DNA of 64,000 nt from positions 4,154,001 through 4,218,000 of the forward strand of contig NC_091055.1 in NCBI RefSeq assembly GCF_963966145.1, written 5' to 3'. The stretch comes from Tenebrio molitor. Its lineage: Eukaryota > Arthropoda > Insecta > Coleoptera > Tenebrionidae. Positions 37,332 through 48,895 of the stretch are shown here, one piece after another; position 1 is the stretch's first letter, and each line of letters starts with the position of its first letter. A program made the translations under genes and the position numbers. Under the pieces are notes generated by a model. It searched no databases. It saw only the letters and a list, made by a program, of their open reading frames with translations, and was not told where the DNA came from.

Positions 37332-37430
37332 TTATGAAAGTCATACTTTTTTTCACGATTTTGCAGATTGATTAACGAGGGCGTAGCCCGAGTTATCACG
37401 CAAAAAAGTGAAAAAAGATACTTTCATAAC
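37332..37430. repeat. Foldback element, about 99 bp, nearly complete hairpin
   Basis: The left arm starts TTATGAAAGTCATACTTTTT and the right arm, reverse-complemented, starts GTTATGAAAGTATCTTTTTT. Pairing continues through TTTTGC to a short GC-rich tip, AGGGCGTAGCCC. The left arm resembles the tandem units that follow at 37531-37620. Confidence 0.65.
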
Positions 37431-37530
37431 GTGTTGTACACAATTTTTTTTGCATTACAAAAAAAAGGTAGGTAGGTATGCTTTGACAATCATCTCCAAG
37501 GAGATGGAATAAAATGATGCAAAAAAATAC

Positions 37531-37620
37531 TACTTTCACTACGATTTTTCGTCTAAAAAAGTTACTTTCACTACGATTTTGCCTGTAAAAAGTGCCACTT
37601 TCATTACGATATGCAAAAAA
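37531..37620. repeat. Three tandem units of about 32 bp
   Basis: Units begin TACTTTCACTACGATTTTTC, TACTTTCACTACGATTTTGC and CACTTTCATTACGATATGC, each followed by an A-rich tail. They lie 100 bp after the foldback element and look derived from its arm. Confidence 0.75.
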
Positions 37621-37789
37621 AAAAACATTAAAATACTTATGTATTGCAAACAGTTTGAAAATCTGTGCACCACAAAATAAAGCCGACAATTTTTTCCATT
37701 TATCTTGTATATGTTTCACAAATATTAGAGTTTTTTTGTTCAAATTTGAACCAATCAAAGTTACCCAACTATAATCAGTGATAGATAAG

Positions 37790-38105
37790 TACCTACATTT
37801 TGGTAAATTGTATTTCTTTCCACATTTGCGTAAACCTATCTAGCAGTAACGAGAATTTATTAAACAAGTACGGAATTGTTAAAATATGTAGGTATACACC
37901 GTTACCGTTTACGTTGGATAGAACATTGCTAAATTCGCTATTCGCATTATGCTGTTTCCTTATTCCATCCATAGTGTAGCTCCAAAAATATATTTTTATT
38001 ATGGTTGGTTCCCTGCATGTCACTGTTTACAAGATCTTAATCGCATAGCAAAAAAATAAAATTAGTTGACCTTGAAATACCCAATCCATTATGAAATTCC
38101 TTTAT
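37790..38105. mobile_element. Diverged copy of MITE family A
   Basis: Its right half aligns with the copy at 34859-35098: GCATGTCACTGTTTACAA, TTGACCTTGAAATACCCAAT and ATTCCTTTAT follow in the same order and orientation. A central ACGTTGGATAGAACATTGC matches ACGTTGAATTGAGCATTGC. The left arm is poorly preserved. It lies 220 bp before the second SIM paralogue, as copy 1 lies before the first. Confidence 0.5.
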
Positions 38106-38325
38106 TAAAGTGAAGTTTAATAATAATGAACAAAGATTGAAAAATTCCCAGTTTAGTGATTTTGACTTCTTCAGGTTTTTGTACGCCCTCTTCAGGTTAC
38201 TATAAAAACTAGTAACTCACGCAAGCGCAACGTATCTTGATCTATTTAAAATTTGAAGTTCGTTACCGTTGTTTACATGAGAAGGTTTTAATTGTGAAAA
38301 TAAAAAATTGCAGAGGATTTAAATC

Positions 38326-40429
38326 ATGGAATCTTACTACGACAGCGAAGAAGAGATTGCTTGGGGACCGATGACGTTAAAAGAAGTTAAAAAAGCAGTT
38401 AATAGAGAACCGAATAAAATTAAATACAGACACAGTGATTTGTAAGTTAGTTTTATCATTAGTTAGTGTTTTCTCATTGCTTTTTTGTAGAAATCGGTAT
38501 ACATATTCGGACGTTTCTGCATCTACAAGTACTGAAAAGGATTCTGACAACAAATCAATTGTTTCTGCAGCCTCGGCTTATTTCACCCCAGATGAGAGTC
38601 TGCAGCCAGAACAAACTGCTGCTGCTACTAAAAGTGACATATTTTTAGAGAAGCTTAATAAAGTTATTGAAAGTGACCCTCAGAATGAATCAGATGGATC
38701 ATACGTTACAGCTTTAGATGTTACCAAAAATAAAAATGATACGCTTATCAATATTATAAAAACACAAGAGGAATATTGTAACATAGAAAACATTCAACAA
38801 AGTCTTGTTGAAAATACATTTGAAGATATAACTTGGGAAAGTATTATAATTAATTCAAGCATTGAAGAAATTTCTGATGATTCTACTTCTACAAGTGAGG
38901 AGGATGATATTATTGTTATAAGTGATAGCAGCTCAGATGATTTAACAAGTTGTGTGGATCCTGAACAGTTGATGGTTTTAGTAAAAACTGAAAAACAAAC
39001 AGATGTGTCAGTTAATGGAGATCATGAACAAAATAAATCCTTAACTGAAAAGGAAAGTATTGAGAATTTAAGTGATGGGGAATATTGTGAAGACAAAAAT
39101 TGTTCAACTTCTGAAAAAAATTTGTCATCACTTTTAAACAAAAATGAGATGAATAAGTCACCTTTACAGTCAATTAATTCATTCCATCATTCAGATGTTC
39201 AAATAACACAGGATAAAATGAATTGTTCAGAACCAAGAGAAACATTGACTAGTTCCAGCAGTCAAAATGAATCATTTTCTGAAGAAAAAGCTCAAGTATC
39301 ATCAGGAACTGAAGAGAGTGAGGAATATTCTCAATCAGAACACAGTGCCTCAAATCTAGAAGAAAAAACGGATTTATCTTCTGAGTTAAAAGAAAACAGT
39401 TTGTGTTCTAGTGAACAATATTTGTCAAATGATTTTGTTAAGGAGGATGTTCTACCTGAAAAGTACAATATTTATTTTTCTCAGATTGAAGAAAAAACTG
39501 AAAAAATGGAAGGTTTAGAATCTGATGAGGAGAACACAGATGTAATAAAGGCCCCAGAAATTAACATCTCAGGTGTAAGCTCAATTTCAGAAAATCAGAC
39601 ACAGGAGAGTGAAAAAAATATTGAAAGTGATAATAATTTTCTTCTACAGCCTCCAGCATCCAGCTGTGCAAGTATTGAAACTGATACTAGTAAAAGTGAC
39701 TCGTTGGTTTTTAACGATACAATGGAGGAAATGGAAATGGTTCTTAAACAAGGACTTGATTATGTCATGCCAGGAGATGAAGAATCAGAAAGAAAAAGCT
39801 CACAGTCAGCATCAAGTTATGCAAACTCAGTATCCTCAATTCCTAAATTAATTTCTAAAAAGAAAATTCAAAAATGCCCAAATAGCAAGTTTGATTATGT
39901 GCAAAGCCCTATAGGGAATTACATCAGAAGAAAATCTCCAAATCATGATAACTTTAAATTGCCATTTAAGCCTTTAAAAAGTAAGCTGACTCCAAATCCA
40001 AAGTCTCCACTGGTGCAATCTAGACAGTTTAAAGGGATTGTTAGTCCCATTGCAACATATATAAAGAATAGTCCTGCATGTTTGAAGCAAAATGTTCCCC
40101 AGAGAATGATGCCAACATTGGGGAAATCTCAACCTGCACCTGGATTTTATCAAAGTGACAAAGAAAATAACTTCTCAGAGTTACCAGAGGTAGTTTACAA
40201 ACCAGCAAAGAAAGTTGTTGCTTCCACAAAAACAGATATAAATCTTCCTTCGAGCATTCAGAAATTGCTACCTGAGCCATTGATTACAAAACATGTAAAG
40301 AGGGTTCAGCAGAATTTAAATTCAAATGAAGTTGGAATGAAGCTGGAAGAAGCAGACTTGACAATAATGAATGCTGGTTCTGGAGAAGATATTTCGTTCG
40401 TCACAACAAAGCAAGCCTTTATAAAATAA
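38326..40429 (+). CDS. SIM-motif protein, long tandem paralogue
   Basis: Two exons, 38326-38441 and 38491-40429, give 684 residues. Exon 1 (MESYYDSEEEIAWGPMTLKE) and its split HSD|L codon match the short paralogue. The intron is 49 bp and stays open in this frame, so a naive ORF call would start inside it. The first 200 residues keep the shared core: DDIIVISDSSSDD (about 177-189), a SUMO-interacting-motif-like sequence, then VDPEQL. The middle is a long Ser/Glu-rich, probably disordered region. The C-terminal quarter is basic, with two related motifs, SPIGNYIRRKSP and SPIATYIKNSP (about 511 and 557), in Lys/Pro-rich sequence. It is probably a nuclear protein. I cannot place it in a named family. 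FERRY3 starts 368 bp downstream. Confidence 0.88.
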
Positions 40430-40796
40430 GAAATTTTATATATATTATATTATTTTAATGATTGTGTTATATTGTTAGTTGTTAGTTCTGTTTTGATAAA
40501 TAGCTTTTCACGTTTTTCTGTAAATTACATCAGTTCTAAAGTGATTCAAAAATTTGACAAATATAAAAGATTGAATTACAATGAACCGTCTTTATTTACT
40601 GTTTTTAAAAATTTCAACTGCAAGTTATTTTCAGATAGTTTGTTTAGAGTTTGCCGTTCAAGACAGAGATGTCGCTGTTTATTTGACAATCCTTTGTGTT
40701 GACATTTTTGGCATCTGTCAAACGAAATTAAGGATGTTGGAATAAATACAAATTTATACCTTTTTAAAATTCTGTTAAATTAGTTATTAGTGGAGA

Positions 40797-43496
40797 ATGT
40801 CACAAAAACATAAATTTGTGTATGCATACAACGATAAACCAGTCGAAGTGGAAATCAGAACACCATTTGATTGCTCAGTTGAGGAATTAGCCCACGTTTT
40901 GATTCTAAAGAACAACTTGCCTATATTTATTGAAAAAGGTTTTGTAATTAAATAGGTAAGAATTAAATTGATTATTTCGTTATTTTAGACTTAACAGAGT
41001 GCTTGGCTCGTTTTGTAAATGAGAAAAGCATAGAATATAACAATGCCTATACTACTGAACTCACAGACAATGCTAGAACTGACAAAATTAACATAGATGA
41101 ATTAGCAAAAGAATGGGAAAAATTGATGAGAGAGGAGATGGCTGAATATGGGGAAAGGCGATGCGCTTCTGATGAAGAATTATTTGCTACAGCATATCAT
41201 AAAATGGTGCATTCACCTGCTTTAGAGACAATGTTACAATTAGAACATATGTACTCAAAAACAGTGCGCACTAAAACTGAAGAAAAAAATAGATGCATTC
41301 AAAGCCTCTCAGAGGAACAAACTGAAGAAATGAACCAAGCTGTAGATAGATTGGAACAAGACATGACTGAATCAAAAATTAATGAATTAGTTGCACGCCA
41401 TTATGAGGCACATTCCTTACTTAAAGTGAAACTAACTAGTGAATTGGATACCATAAAAGAAGCGCAAAGAAGAGAGTACAGGGAGTGGTTGATGCAAATG
41501 CTTGAACAAAATCAGGCTACTAGTTCATTGCCAACTCCTAAGTAATAAATAATTTTGACCTGTTAGTAACATGTAATAACAGAATTATTTGCAGTTCTCC
41601 TTTAACTCCACATCCCCCACAATCAACAATGTATCACTGTGATGGTGATAGGGGTATTGTGACTAAACCAATTTTAGAAGAAAGTTTTACAATACATTTA
41701 GGTTCTCAATTGAAGCAGATGCATAATATTAGAATTTTGTCAGCTAATGTCATGGAGTTGTGTGCTGTTGAAGATAATGAACAATCGTAAATCTTGTTTT
41801 GTTGGTGATATTCTGTACTCAAGTGATTATTTCAGTTCTGAACCAAAACCACAACTGCTGCAGACAGCCTTGGCTTTATACTCAAATGATCTAGCTGGAC
41901 TTGTATTAATGACTGATAATAAAATAGGGTCAAGATTAACTCAAGACTTTCAAGAAGTGTGTCAGAGGACTACTGAGTTTCATTTTCCTCATGTTGATGA
42001 CCAGCTTGACAAAATTTCAAGTACTGCTCAACAATATTTGAAAGCACAGCCAAAAGAGAGCAGTAGTAGAAATACAAACAGTGAATTGTTGCAAGCTGGG
42101 GATTTTTACATAACCAGACATTCCAATTTGGCACAAGTTCATGTTATTTTTCATATGGTTTCTGATGACAGTTTGAGAGGAAGTGATATTAATAGCAGAC
42201 ATCCTGTAGTGTTAGGGTTGAGAAATATTCTAAAAACTGCCTGTTCTAATGATATAACATCATTAACCATTCCTTTATTGCTCCAGTATGATTTGACAGA
42301 GGTAAATATATTTTTCAAACTTTATTAGCACCTATGTGGAAATGAATGATAAACAGGTGAACATAAAGTTTGGAACAACATTCATAATAGCGCTATGTGA
42401 TGTTTTTAAGAAAATCGCAAGGGCAGGTCGATTTTATTTCGAAAAATGCCATCCTATGACGCGCAATTTGTTTAAGTAACGTCACTGGTTTTTGCGCAAT
42501 GATATCATCAACAATTTTTTTAAATGACACCCCCCACTTTTTTCTTCTCCGTCTGATAGACCTTCCTACTACCTCAATGATGAATGAAAAATATTGCTAC
42601 CTTACATCACAATTTTTTGAGAAAATAACAAATTTTACTTCAAAAATTTAATTTAATTTTTAATGTGAAAATTTTAATTGACATCAAACAAAAAAACAAA
42701 CGAACATCTAAAGTTAACAATAAAATTTAACGCAAATGTTGAAATTGTGCCCCACCAACCACTAGGCTCTTACCGACATTTTGTACACTGCGCTCAATAG
42801 TATCAGGGCTTATTTGTTCCAATTCAGCGCGAACTCTGCCGTAAATATTCTAAATTGTTTGGTCTATTAAATAAAATAAACCTTCTATTTTAAATAAACC
42901 CATGCAAAAAAAATATATTAAAATTTAAATTAAATTTTTGAAATAAAATGTGTTATTTTCTCAAAAAAAAAAAGTTATGTAGGTACCATTTTTTTTCAAT
43001 CATCGGTTAGGTACTAGGTAAGTCTATCAGAAAAAGAAGAAAAATGTGGGGGTTGTTATTTAATAAATGGGTGATGACGTTATTGCGCAAAAAGCTATGA
43101 TTTCATTTAAACAAATTGCATGTCACAAGATAGTATTTTTCGAAATAAAATCGACCTGTCTGAGCGATTTTCCTAGAAACATCACATAATGCTATTATGC
43201 ATTTTGTTCCAAACTTTGTGTTCACACTTTATGACTAAACATGTGTACAAAGAGGATCTGAAAGTTTTCACGCCATCTATTTGTAGGAGATGACGATATC
43301 ATGGTGTGAGAAAAGGGCCGAACTGGTGTTCAAATGTGTCAAAGGCTTTATGATTGAAATGGCTTCTTGGGGAGGATCCGATATGAAGAATTTACAGTTT
43401 ATGCTACCACAAGGCATTTCAAGTAGAGTATTCCAGTCGCTGACAGAGATGCTACCAAGAATATTCAAAGTATCAAATCCAAAAATACTAAAATAA
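40797..43496 (+). CDS. FERRY3: C12orf4 / FERRY3 orthologue (FERRY complex subunit 3)
   Basis: Five exons, 40797-40938, 40989-41541, 41595-41786, 41836-42301 and 43287-43496, all in phase, give 520 residues against about 550 in human. Similarity to human C12orf4 runs along the whole protein: LPIFIEKDLTE near residue 45, VHSPALETMLQLEHMY, EESFTIHLGSQLKQMHN, AGDFYITRHSNLAQVHV, GLRNILKTACSNDIT, and the end block EMTISWCEKRAELVFKCVKG followed by MASWGG and a MLPRIF-containing tail. The human protein is a subunit of the FERRY complex, a Rab5 effector that carries mRNAs on early endosomes. The same role here is inferred from orthology. The first donor is weak (GTTTTG) with a stronger competitor 17 bases on. 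The last intron (985 bp) contains a transposon relic. AATAAA at 43551-43556. Confidence 0.95.
42354..43228. mobile_element. Degenerate DNA transposon with about 300-bp inverted repeats in the last FERRY3 intron
   Basis: The two ends are long inverted copies. The left begins GGTGAACATAAAGTTTGGAA and the right, reverse-complemented, begins TGTGAACACAAAGTTTGGAA. Similarity continues inward for about 300 bp (for example AGGTCGATTTTATTTCGAAA on both sides). The roughly 250-bp core, read on the minus strand from about 42852, has a short open stretch, RVRAELEQISPDTIERSVQN, then GGAQFQHL. That is like the C-terminal end of a Tc/mariner-type transposase. The element is internally deleted and cannot move by itself. 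Confidence 0.75.
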
Positions 43497-45462
43497 GCTT
43501 TTATCTTGTGATATGTATATAATTGCTACAATCTTTTCTAATGTTCGTTGAATAAATATTTCCATTTATATTGATTTTATTTAGTGGGAATAAAAAAAAT
43601 GAAACAAAAAAACATACCAATTTATTTTTGCATTTTTTCTTTCATTTTGAAAATGTAAACATGCGTAAAGAGGTGGCAAAAACGGTTTAACTAACGGAAG
43701 CGATCGTCATTTGTTCAATGTGAGCAAAAGAACATCTCGTATATTTTAACATACAATTAATTTTCAATTAAAAATACTGCAGTTTTAATCATCGTGGGTT
43801 AGTTATCTCGATGTGGTCCACATTTTTATCGTCCACTTGAGAGCTAGGAGAGGTTCTTAAATAATTTCAATTTGATTTTGTTATCACAACGGAAACAACA
43901 TTTTTAAGTGCCACTTAGTAAATAGTCGAATTTTGACAATATGACAATGTATGCGTCGGTAACACAAAATTTCATTTTTTAACGTACCTAATACAGGAAA
44001 AAAGGAATGTGCAATTCTAAAAGCTAGAGATAAAAAAAATATCAAACAGAAAATTTTCGAACTCGTAAATTCAATTTAAATTCAATGATGCACTCCTTAA
44101 AGTGTTAAAAATAAACCGGAGGACTCATTTTTCGAAACCTTAAAACGACAACAAAATGTTTTTATTTCTTGATTTCTATTTTAAACTATAAATTAATAGA
44201 AAGTAGGTATCATCTTTAGTTGTCAATTGTTCTTAATTTTTAATTTAAACAAAAAACTTTTTTTTAATCGAGCGTAGTTTATAGTTAAACTCACAATACA
44301 ATTAATATACAGCTTAAATTAGTAAGTAACATCTGTTTCCTTATTTATTTCCAATTTATTCCATAAAATAACCTTAACTTTTGATTTGATTAGGAATTTG
44401 GTAATCGATAATTAAATTATAATTAAAATCAACTTCTAATCGACTGAAAATGTAAATTGGAAATGATTTAGATTATAATCTCAAATCAAATCTTAAAGGA
44501 TAATGAATTTATAACTTGAATTAGATTAATCGATTTTTAAACTGTTAAATTGTTACTTAATTAATCAAAATTGTAAATTTAATTAATTTATGTCGAATTT
44601 CAAGTTTAAACTGACAATAGCTGATTTACAGGTGAATTTAGTATTTTAGTAATTAGTTGACAAAAACAGCCTCGCGTCTTTTATCTTATTTATTTTTCCT
44701 CTGAACCGTAAAATGATAATTACCTAATTTATAATCGAAATTGGGAATTTAGTCAGTTTACAGTTAATTTAAGGTGTAAATTACAACTCGAGGTGGGAAT
44801 TAAGACACATTAGCGGTTTAAACTGACAATTAAGGTTAATTTACAGTTACAGACGTAGATTTTCTTTTGTTCTGTCGATTTTGACGTTTGTGACAGTTTC
44901 AAAGTCAGAACAGGTCGAGATCTCGAGATCTGTGTTCGATTGTCCGACCGTCGGGGGGTCCCTCTACCTTTGCAATTCCTGGAGCGTCTCTTTTGATGTT
45001 TCATCTCACAAAGTCACATACGCACCGCCCCTGCTGTATTGTCTTCAGTGGGTGTTCGATAATTCGAAGAATGAACGAGTAGGTAGTCTAGAGGCGGTCC
45101 AAAAGATGGCGCTGACCGTCGAGAGTGTTTACAACAGACAAGCGGCATTCTATTTTGAGTGGCGAGTTGCATGTTATGTTCAAATAGACGGACAGTGTAT
45201 ATCGTTTTGTTCGTGGTAGCGTTCGCAGCAAATTGGCAGCAATACGTAACGAACGTTCATCGTAATTCGAATAAACAGTGCGATTTCAAAATCACAACAG
45301 TCAGTCAGATGCAACTGTCGATAAAAAATTTGATCAAATGCTAGACCAAGTTAGCAATAAAACATAACAACATCGCTGCGTTTGTATGTGAAAGTAGTTA
45401 TTTTTATGTGTGGACGTTTTTAGAATTTGCTCGTTTGTTTCTTGATAGACCGGCTATTGGTA
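43497..45462. other. Intergenic region leading to a CpG-richer block
   Basis: 43.5-44.8 kb is very AT-rich with many TTAAATT-type runs and no exon. From about 44.87 kb the sequence becomes CpG-richer and includes a perfect palindrome AGATCTCGAGATCT, which would suit a promoter and 5' UTR for the exon at 45463. Confidence 0.45.
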
Positions 45463-45541
45463 ATGATGGATGAAAACGAACAGGAATTGAAATCACCGAT
45501 CAAACGGTTGGGATCCACAAGAAAACTTTTGGTTTTTAACA
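45463..45541 (+). CDS. Candidate alternative first coding exon A of a large downstream gene
   Basis: Begins ATGATGG at 45463 with an in-frame stop (TAG) just 40 bases upstream. It encodes MMDENEQELKSPIKRLGSTR followed by KLLVFN and ends at a good donor, AACA|GTGAGT, leaving one base (phase 1). It lies in a CpG-rich block. No matching continuation exon was found in the window. The protein family is unknown. Confidence 0.45.
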
Positions 45542-48500
45542 GTGAGTCCACCTGCACATTTACCACCTTTTTAATTAGTATTTGCGGAGATGGTGCACGT
45601 TTTCGCATAGATAAGATATATTGGCAATGTGGGATCCTGAGGAATTCGATATCGTTGAGTTTTCTGTAAAAGTGGTTTACTCAAGGACAGTCACAAATAT
45701 TGCAACCATAACCTTTTACCTACGACATACGACTAGTATTGTTTCGTTTTCCCAACGACGAAAATCCGATCGTAGGAACCGGTCAATTACCACAACAATA
45801 AAAATTGCGATCAACTTGTAGACAACAACTCTTCACTTGTGACATTTATGAGTACTTAAAGTCAGAAACGCAATTAACTTGGTCAACACGAGATCGAAAT
45901 TGAGACCATCCACCAAGGGCCTCAATATCTTCACCGAATTCGGCAACCGTGTTGACGAACCACCCACTCAATTAATCTCGATTCAAAATTCAACTCCATT
46001 TTCTCGACGTCGCGTTCCGAATTTCGAAACAATTGAATTTAAATTATTGACATTACAAAACAATGCAATCAAATCGTTCTACCAGAATTGTGACGTAAAT
46101 CATTCTTAATAAACATGATATTAGAGCTGCAATTAAACCCGTACATTTATATCATATCGTTTCGTCGATTACCAGTTTAACAATTCTGCAAATGTGGACA
46201 TCTGAATTTTGGTCACGCAACACGAGGCATACCAACACTGATGTCACAACTCCCCATTTATTTATGGTTTTTGCCACCCGTCAGATGGAAAAATTCAAAT
46301 CGTGAGAAAATTTATGCAGCTGTTATCGCAGTTTAAACAAGATATTTTTTAAATTATGTAACGCGACGTTCAAATTTACGATTGAACTTGAACTTATCAA
46401 CTACTAATAGTATGTTAACAAGATAAGCCAAGACGTTCGCCGTATTCTCATTCATCTGCACCACAAAAACTACGTTTTCTTTTGCAAATCCAGTCGCTGC
46501 GCATCGATCGATTTTAAATATCCCGCAAAAACCGTACGCGCTCATTGGCTATCGTTAACTCGTTCTCCAGTCGTCTTTGTCTGGCAACCGTTATTTTGAT
46601 TTTGTTAAGGGAGCAGTTAATCTCCGACGTAACTTTAGAGACTCACGACATACTGCCAACTTATTGATCTAATGGCGCCACGACTAATTTTATTAAAATT
46701 TCAACGGTACAGCATTGTAATAAACTTCAATTTCACACACATGTGGTGTCACAGAACGATGAGGATATGGATGATGTTGTCTCCGCCTACTTAAATCGAG
46801 TTTTTAAGCTCGTTCCATTATGTAGGGTGTTGTTTGACGTGGGGGTGGGTTGAAGGTAGATTATGTACATATTCGATTGATTCTCTTAATCATTTTTTAA
46901 TTACTGGGTGCAAATGTACAGGGGGTGAATTGTATCCGAAACATGGGGATACGCAAATCCCTTCATTATTATTTCAATTCCTGTAAGCCTTTAGAGTGAC
47001 GAACCTAGTAGTGATATTTAAATTTCAACCGAACACAGCGAGTCGAACCTGCTTATTTATTAAACAAAAAAACAAAATTATTGTGCTGCAATAAAACATC
47101 ATCAGCTCTACAAATAAGTCGTACTCATTAATTTGGCAACAATGGTTCTTTCTACCAGATGTTGGTCGAAACATGGTTTAAAACGATGTTTATTTTTTAC
47201 TGCATCATTACACTCTTAATGTCGACTAAATTGTTTTAAAAACAACACGCACAAAAATATTATGATTTACTTGGTTCAGATGAACGACACGTGTTGCAAA
47301 TTTTGATACATATTATTAAATTTTGAAGTGTATCCAAATTTGAAAAATCGTGTCATTTTTGCGATTTCTGTGTGAGCAGATGAATTATTGAGAGTAGGCG
47401 TAGGATTGGACATCCGGTATAATAAACAGAATGTTCAGAAAAACTGAAACGTGATAGCTGAAGCTCAGAATTCAGAATTGTCAGCTCAAGTATGACAGAA
47501 CCGTTTGAGTGAATATTGTTAAGGTATTTTTGAAAACGACTGAGAAATTTGACAGTCGACACGTATGATTTATCAATTTTTGAAATTATCGATCAGATCG
47601 TCAGTCGCGTGGTTTTCCGAGTTCCTCTCCTTTTGCAACAGTGTATTTTAATGGCGTCAAATAATAACGAGTGTAGCCATCACGGGGGGAGACGTTTGTT
47701 TGTAATGACGAGCGGCGAAGTTGTCTCGAGGGGGCGGCGAACAATTCAATCGATATTAGCGTCATCTTTTGTCTTCGACCATCAAAATGAATTAATAATC
47801 GCACTGGTTAAAATGTAAATTGTTAAAGTGAGTCGGGTTTGTTGTGGGAGCCCGTCAAGACAACGGAAGTGCTTTTTATGAGAACTTTATCACTTCAATC
47901 TGTTGCAGTAATCAGACATGGCTCGAGAATTTCGACTGAAAACAAGCTCGTTTCTAATTTAAAATGCAGACGGGTTTTTTCGTTTTGTTCGAAACGGGGC
48001 CTTTTTTGATTATCATCACCTCATCTGGGCCACACGTGACTCTTTCGGCCCTCCTCATTCATCAATCTTTACCAAATTTGTATTTCGCATTGACGTGTCT
48101 GGTGTCTGTTTGGGCTCACGACGAATGTGTTGGGCCAGGATCAATTTCTCCATTAGAGTTGAATGGTATAATTTAATATTTGTCCGGAGAGGTTTATGAT
48201 GTTTAACCAACTTTACCAATTAGGCCGTGTGAAATACTAACTGTAAAGCTCTCCGGAGTGTTCCTCCGGTTTTAACTTTTACAATCGAAACACAATTATA
48301 TTAAAATTAATTGTGACGAGCGCTATAACCATAAGCCAGGATTTTCCGACGAGTCGAACGTTAAGCTGCGATATTTCAAAATTAATAAACTAAATAGCGC
48401 CCAGGAGCGGATACGTCTTTCACTTTATCTGGTGCTTGCCTGCTGTTGCTGTTTGTTAGTAGACCAATAGCGTTTATCGGACCCCTGACTTGTTTTCTCC

Positions 48501-48846
48501 AGACACGAAACATATTTCTGTCGGGAAGTTTTTTTTACAAGTCGTCATCTTGAGCAACAGGAGCACTTGTCGCTCAATTTTATCAATTTCGAACAAGTCA
48601 GTAGCAACAGGTTCGTTTTGGGAGTTGAGAGTTTTTCACGAGTAAACAATATATCGTAAGTTGATTGGTGTCAGATTCAAATTTGAACACATGACCCTTG
48701 TGCGTTTTAATGGTGTAGGAAATGGTTGTTTAAGTCATCAAGCTCATTATAACGTGCGCTGTCGACAAGGGATGTGGTTTTCCTTACTAATTCGTGATTT
48801 AGTTTTTTAGTCATTGTTCTCTGGTGTAGTGCTGCGAGTTGTCGTC
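45542..48846. other. Putative intron/promoter region
   Basis: AT-rich with CpG-richer patches at 47.5-48.9 kb. Short open frames near 45.63, 47.65 and 47.96 kb lack convincing splice context. A small inverted pair CCGGAGAG/CTCTCCGG lies at 48183-48257. Nothing else could be supported. Confidence 0.4.
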
Positions 48847-48895
48847 ATGAAGCAGTCCCACATTCGCAAAAATATGAAATGTGAATTTACTGAAG
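48847..48895 (+). CDS. Candidate alternative first coding exon B of a large downstream gene
   Basis: ATG at 48847 opens MKQSHIRKNMKCEFTE and the exon ends GAAG|GTGAGC, a good donor in phase 1, the same phase as exon A at 45463. A CpG-containing, promoter-like stretch lies in the 300 bp upstream. Short, so support is modest. Confidence 0.4.

Larger units (their letters stand above)
36532..38325. other. Spacer between the two SIM paralogues
   Basis: Noncoding and AT-rich, with a foldback element (37332-37430), a three-unit tandem repeat (37531-37620) and a MITE family A relative (37790-38105). The last 200 bp resemble the promoter of the first paralogue. Confidence 0.6.

Noticed and set aside
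38435..38490. Start of the long SIM ORF at 38435 with a hydrophobic signal-like leader
   Set aside because: This leader is the 49-bp intron read in frame; the paralogue shows the true first exon at 38326 and the same splice phase.
45624..45680. Open stretch MWDPEEFDIVEFS as a further first exon
   Set aside because: Peptide looks plausible but available donors are phase 0 and weak, unlike the phase-1 exons nearby.
47549..47818. 89-codon plus-strand frame in a CpG-richer patch
   Set aside because: No usable start context or in-phase donor; composition does not look coding along its length.
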